NCBI RefSeq assembly: GCF_009730915.1
Contig: NC_052477.1
Location: forward strand, 28,344,420 to 28,408,419
DNA: 64,000 nucleotides
Origin: Dioscorea cayenensis subsp. rotundata
Lineage: Eukaryota > Streptophyta > Magnoliopsida > Dioscoreales > Dioscoreaceae
Direction: 5' to 3'
Each line of letters starts with the position of its first letter. The first letter of the stretch is position 1. The notes below the pieces were generated by a model. It was not told the origin of the DNA and searched no databases. It was given only the letters and a program-made list of their open reading frames with translations. Both the position numbers and the translations under genes were made by a program. Positions 61,472-64,000 of this stretch are shown in pieces.

Positions 61472-63812
61472 ATGGAGGATATCAATGATGATGATTCTAT
61501 ATTTGAGAATATAGAAATTGATTCGAATGAACTCAATCCATGCGGGATAAATGAAGAATTAGAAACACAAAATGGACAAGAATTACCAATGAGACCACAA
61601 TCTCAAGATAAACATGAATTGGCAAGAACCCTATTTGTTGGTAAGGAGTTCCAAGATGAGGATGAAGCATTTCAATATTATTTGGATCATGCAATGTCTA
61701 GAGGCTTTGGAGTAAGAAGAGGCCACGTGTATCACTCATCTTGTTCTCAACTAATTACATGTCGGCACTTTGTTTGTGATAAGGAAGGAACTAAGTGTAT
61801 GACAGACAAAAGGCAAACGGAAAAAACTATTCAAAGACGTAGAGATACAAGAACAAATTGTCAAACTCTGATGGTAGTGGCAAGAATGGGAGAATGGACT
61901 ATGGACTATAAAGACATTTGAAGATGAACATAACCATCATTTATTATGTACTCCTTCCAAGGTGAAGAAGATGCGGTCACACCGCCACATTAATGAAACA
62001 TGTAAAAATTTGATGGAGACATTGCATAAGAGTAGAGTGGGACCAAGCCAAATGTGTCAAATATTGAATGAAACACTTTCAAATATAGGGTCTGCATTAA
62101 TTACTCGAGATGATTGTTCAAATCATTTGAAGGGAGTTCGAAGCAATAATATTGGACAAGAATGCATGGCAGTTGTTAAGTTCTTCAAAGAGAAAAAACT
62201 TAATGATGATTTTTTCTTTTTTGATATGGAGCTTGATGAGTTGGGTCAGACTAGATGTGTTTTTTGGGCAGATGGAAGATTGAGAATGGCATATTCAGAA
62301 TTTGGAGATGTTGTTGTGTTTGACACAACTTATCAAACTAATAGATTTTGTTTTCCCTTTGCTCCTTTTGTTGGAGTCAACCATCACAAGCAGTCTATTT
62401 TATTTGGTTGTGCTCTAATCGGAGATGAAACACAAGAAAGTTTTTTTATGGGTATTTCAGACATGGTTGAAATGTATGTTAGGGAAATATCCACAAACTA
62501 TTATTACTGATCAAGACTTGGCTATGGGGAAGACAATTGCAAAAGTTTTTCCAAATTCTGGTCATCGGTTTTGCTCTTGGCACATTGGCAGAAAATTCAA
62601 TGAATTATTTAATAGATTTGAAGAGAAAATATGGCTTCATGAGGGACTACAACAACTGGTTGCATCATAGTGAACCAATTGAAGCATTTGAGAATAGATG
62701 GGGTGAACTTAAAACAACATACAATATTGATGATAAACATTGGTTGAGTAAGATGTTTGAAATTCGACACAAATGAGTTTCTTTATACTGGAAAGATATA
62801 TTCACAGCATGAATGATCTCTACACAACGTAGTGAAATTATTAACTCATTTTTTGATGGCTTTGTTAATGCATAAACTCCATTGGATGAGTTTGTTATGC
62901 AGTATGATAAGGCTTTGTGTGCTTGACGAATTGATGAAGAAAATAAAGACTTCAAGACTTTGAATTCTATGGCTAATTTTCACATAGGTCATCCAATTGA
63001 GAGACATGGAGGAGAAGTGTATACAAAAGCTATGTTTAGCATCTTTCAGGCAGAGTTGCGAGACAGTGATAGTATGCTTGCTGAACGCATTCGAGATGGA
63101 TCTAATCATGCTAAATATACAATCTGCAATTAAGTGCTTGTATTTAATAGGCATTGTAGTGAAGATGGAAAGCCAATGGCTACATGTTCTTGCAAGAAAT
63201 TTGAGAGAGAGGGTGTCTTGTGTTCCCATATTTTGAAAATATTAAAAAAAAAAAAAAAAAGAGGTTGCAAAGATTCCAAAAAAATATATTCTCCGTTGTT
63301 GGACTATGGATGCAAGATATAGGTCAAGTGTTATGATGGTTGAGACGGGCAACAATACCTTTACACCCTTGATGAAGTGGAGTGCACAAAATATGTGTTT
63401 TCGTATTGCACATTCTATTTCATCTCTAGAGATGTATGAGAAAATTATGCTAAAGCTAAATAACATCCATAAAATGGTTAGTGAAATGTCTAGCACGCAA
63501 GGACATGGATTGCGCATCGAGCAAACTGAGGAAAGCCAAGAGATTATTGGATCTTCTTCTATGTCTGGCTTCGTAGATGAAGATGATGTTTATGGGTCAC
63601 ATATCACTATTCTTGATCCAAACCTTGTCAAGAGCAAAGGGCTGCCGAGAGTGAATACAAGGATTAAGTCTGGAATCGATATTCAATTATTAGCCAAGAG
63701 GAAAAGAACTTGTAGTAGATGTGGGAAAAAAGGTTATTACATGACTACATACCCATTGAGTAAGACAATTTTTTTTAAACATTGTGTTAAGTTGATTCAT
63801 ATTTTCAATTAG
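61472..63812 (+). pseudogene. Decayed FAR1/MULE-type transposase
   Basis: The remains of a FAR1-related protein or Mutator-type transposase are present in order. The FAR1 DNA-binding domain (ELARTLFVGKEF, AFQYYLDHAMSRGFGVRR, then an EHNHH end) covers about 61618-61950. The MULE transposase domain (VVVFDTTYQTN, FAPFVGVNHH, TIITDQDLAMG, HRFCSWHIGRKF) covers about 62290-62610. The SWIM zinc finger (CSCKKFEREGVLCSH) lies near 63190-63230, and a C-terminal zinc knuckle near 63708. The frame is lost at a 7-bp duplication of TGGACTA (61895-61908), at a T7 run (62441-62447) and at an AAAA run (62626-62629). In-frame stops lie at 62774, 62810, 62873, 62924 and 63131. A 17-A run (63244-63260) sits just after the SWIM motif. 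It is non-functional as written. Confidence 0.85.
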
Positions 63813-64000
63813 TCATATTGTTTACAAATGAAATTTTTTATCTTTCAATGCAGATCAATCCTAGGAACTTTCATGGTTTTGGACTATTTATCACTATGTA
63901 TTTGCAATTGATTGTATTTACCTTGCCTACTATATATGTTCAAGGATGAATTCACTGGGATTATGGGTGCAAGTTTCGCAAGTTTTCTTAAGTTCTTCTA
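63813..64000. other. Window end, 3' part of the transposase remnant
   Basis: An acceptor-like TTTCAATGCAG at about 63843-63853 may start one more exon of the remnant. The right end of the element, if it has terminal repeats, lies beyond the window. Confidence 0.4.

Noticed and set aside
1..64000. CRISPR arrays, tRNA, rRNA, operons, riboswitches
   Set aside because: No regularly spaced direct repeats with unique spacers, no cloverleaf or rRNA signature noticed by eye; bacterial-type features are not expected in this plant nuclear sequence.

Overview
This is nuclear DNA of a flowering plant: AT-rich, with intron-bearing genes using GT...AG splice sites, many (TA)n microsatellites, MITE-like transposon remnants, and plant-specific families (NETWORKED, FAR1-type transposase, plant S6K, ALA-type flippase). 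The sequence does not settle the species. Exons were placed by hand from splice signals, reading phase and family similarity, so gene bodies are firmer than UTR ends.

Layout. (1) 618-2892, minus: 5' end of an S6 kinase gene (first coding exon, leader intron, short leader exon, TATA box); the rest lies left of the window. (2) 2.99-11.39 kb: long AT-rich spacer with Stowaway-like and hAT-like MITE remnants, tandem repeats and one GC-rich block with bZIP-type motifs. (3) 11.4-16.6 kb, plus: a NETWORKED-4-like actin-binding coiled-coil gene whose last exon carries three clustered frame breaks. (4) 18.1-32.2 kb, plus: a 19-exon SHPRH/RAD5-type SNF2 ATPase with PHD and RING fingers, intact except for one extra C inside the RING. 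(5) 32.2-35.3 kb: transposon debris with two near-perfect foldback inverted repeats. (6) 35.3-38.66 kb: a head-to-head pair, a small acidic protein gene (minus) with three ACGT-core motifs and an uORF overlapping its start codon, and a small coiled-coil protein gene (plus) with KEN- and D-box-like motifs and a mitosis-type (MSA-like) promoter motif. (7) 38.7-42 kb: spacer with a hAT-type MITE. (8) 42-52.7 kb, plus: a complete P4-ATPase (ALA1-like flippase, 1198 aa, 7 coding exons) with an apparent 3'-UTR intron. (9) 54.07-59.87 kb, minus: a complete TMEM87/GOST-type seven-transmembrane protein gene (515 aa, 5 exons). (10) 60.0-64.0 kb: a minisatellite and a decayed FAR1/MULE-type transposase with stops and frameshifts.

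The genes do not form a pathway. They are independent housekeeping or regulatory genes: TOR signalling, actin-membrane tethering, DNA-damage tolerance, lipid flipping and Golgi membrane trafficking. I found no clearly new multi-gene system. The points most worth checking are the clustered +1 frame breaks in two otherwise conserved genes (real lesions or homopolymer consensus errors), the two long foldback hairpins, the regulatory layout of the divergent small-gene pair, and tandem duplications inside introns, one of which copied a 3' splice region without its AG.
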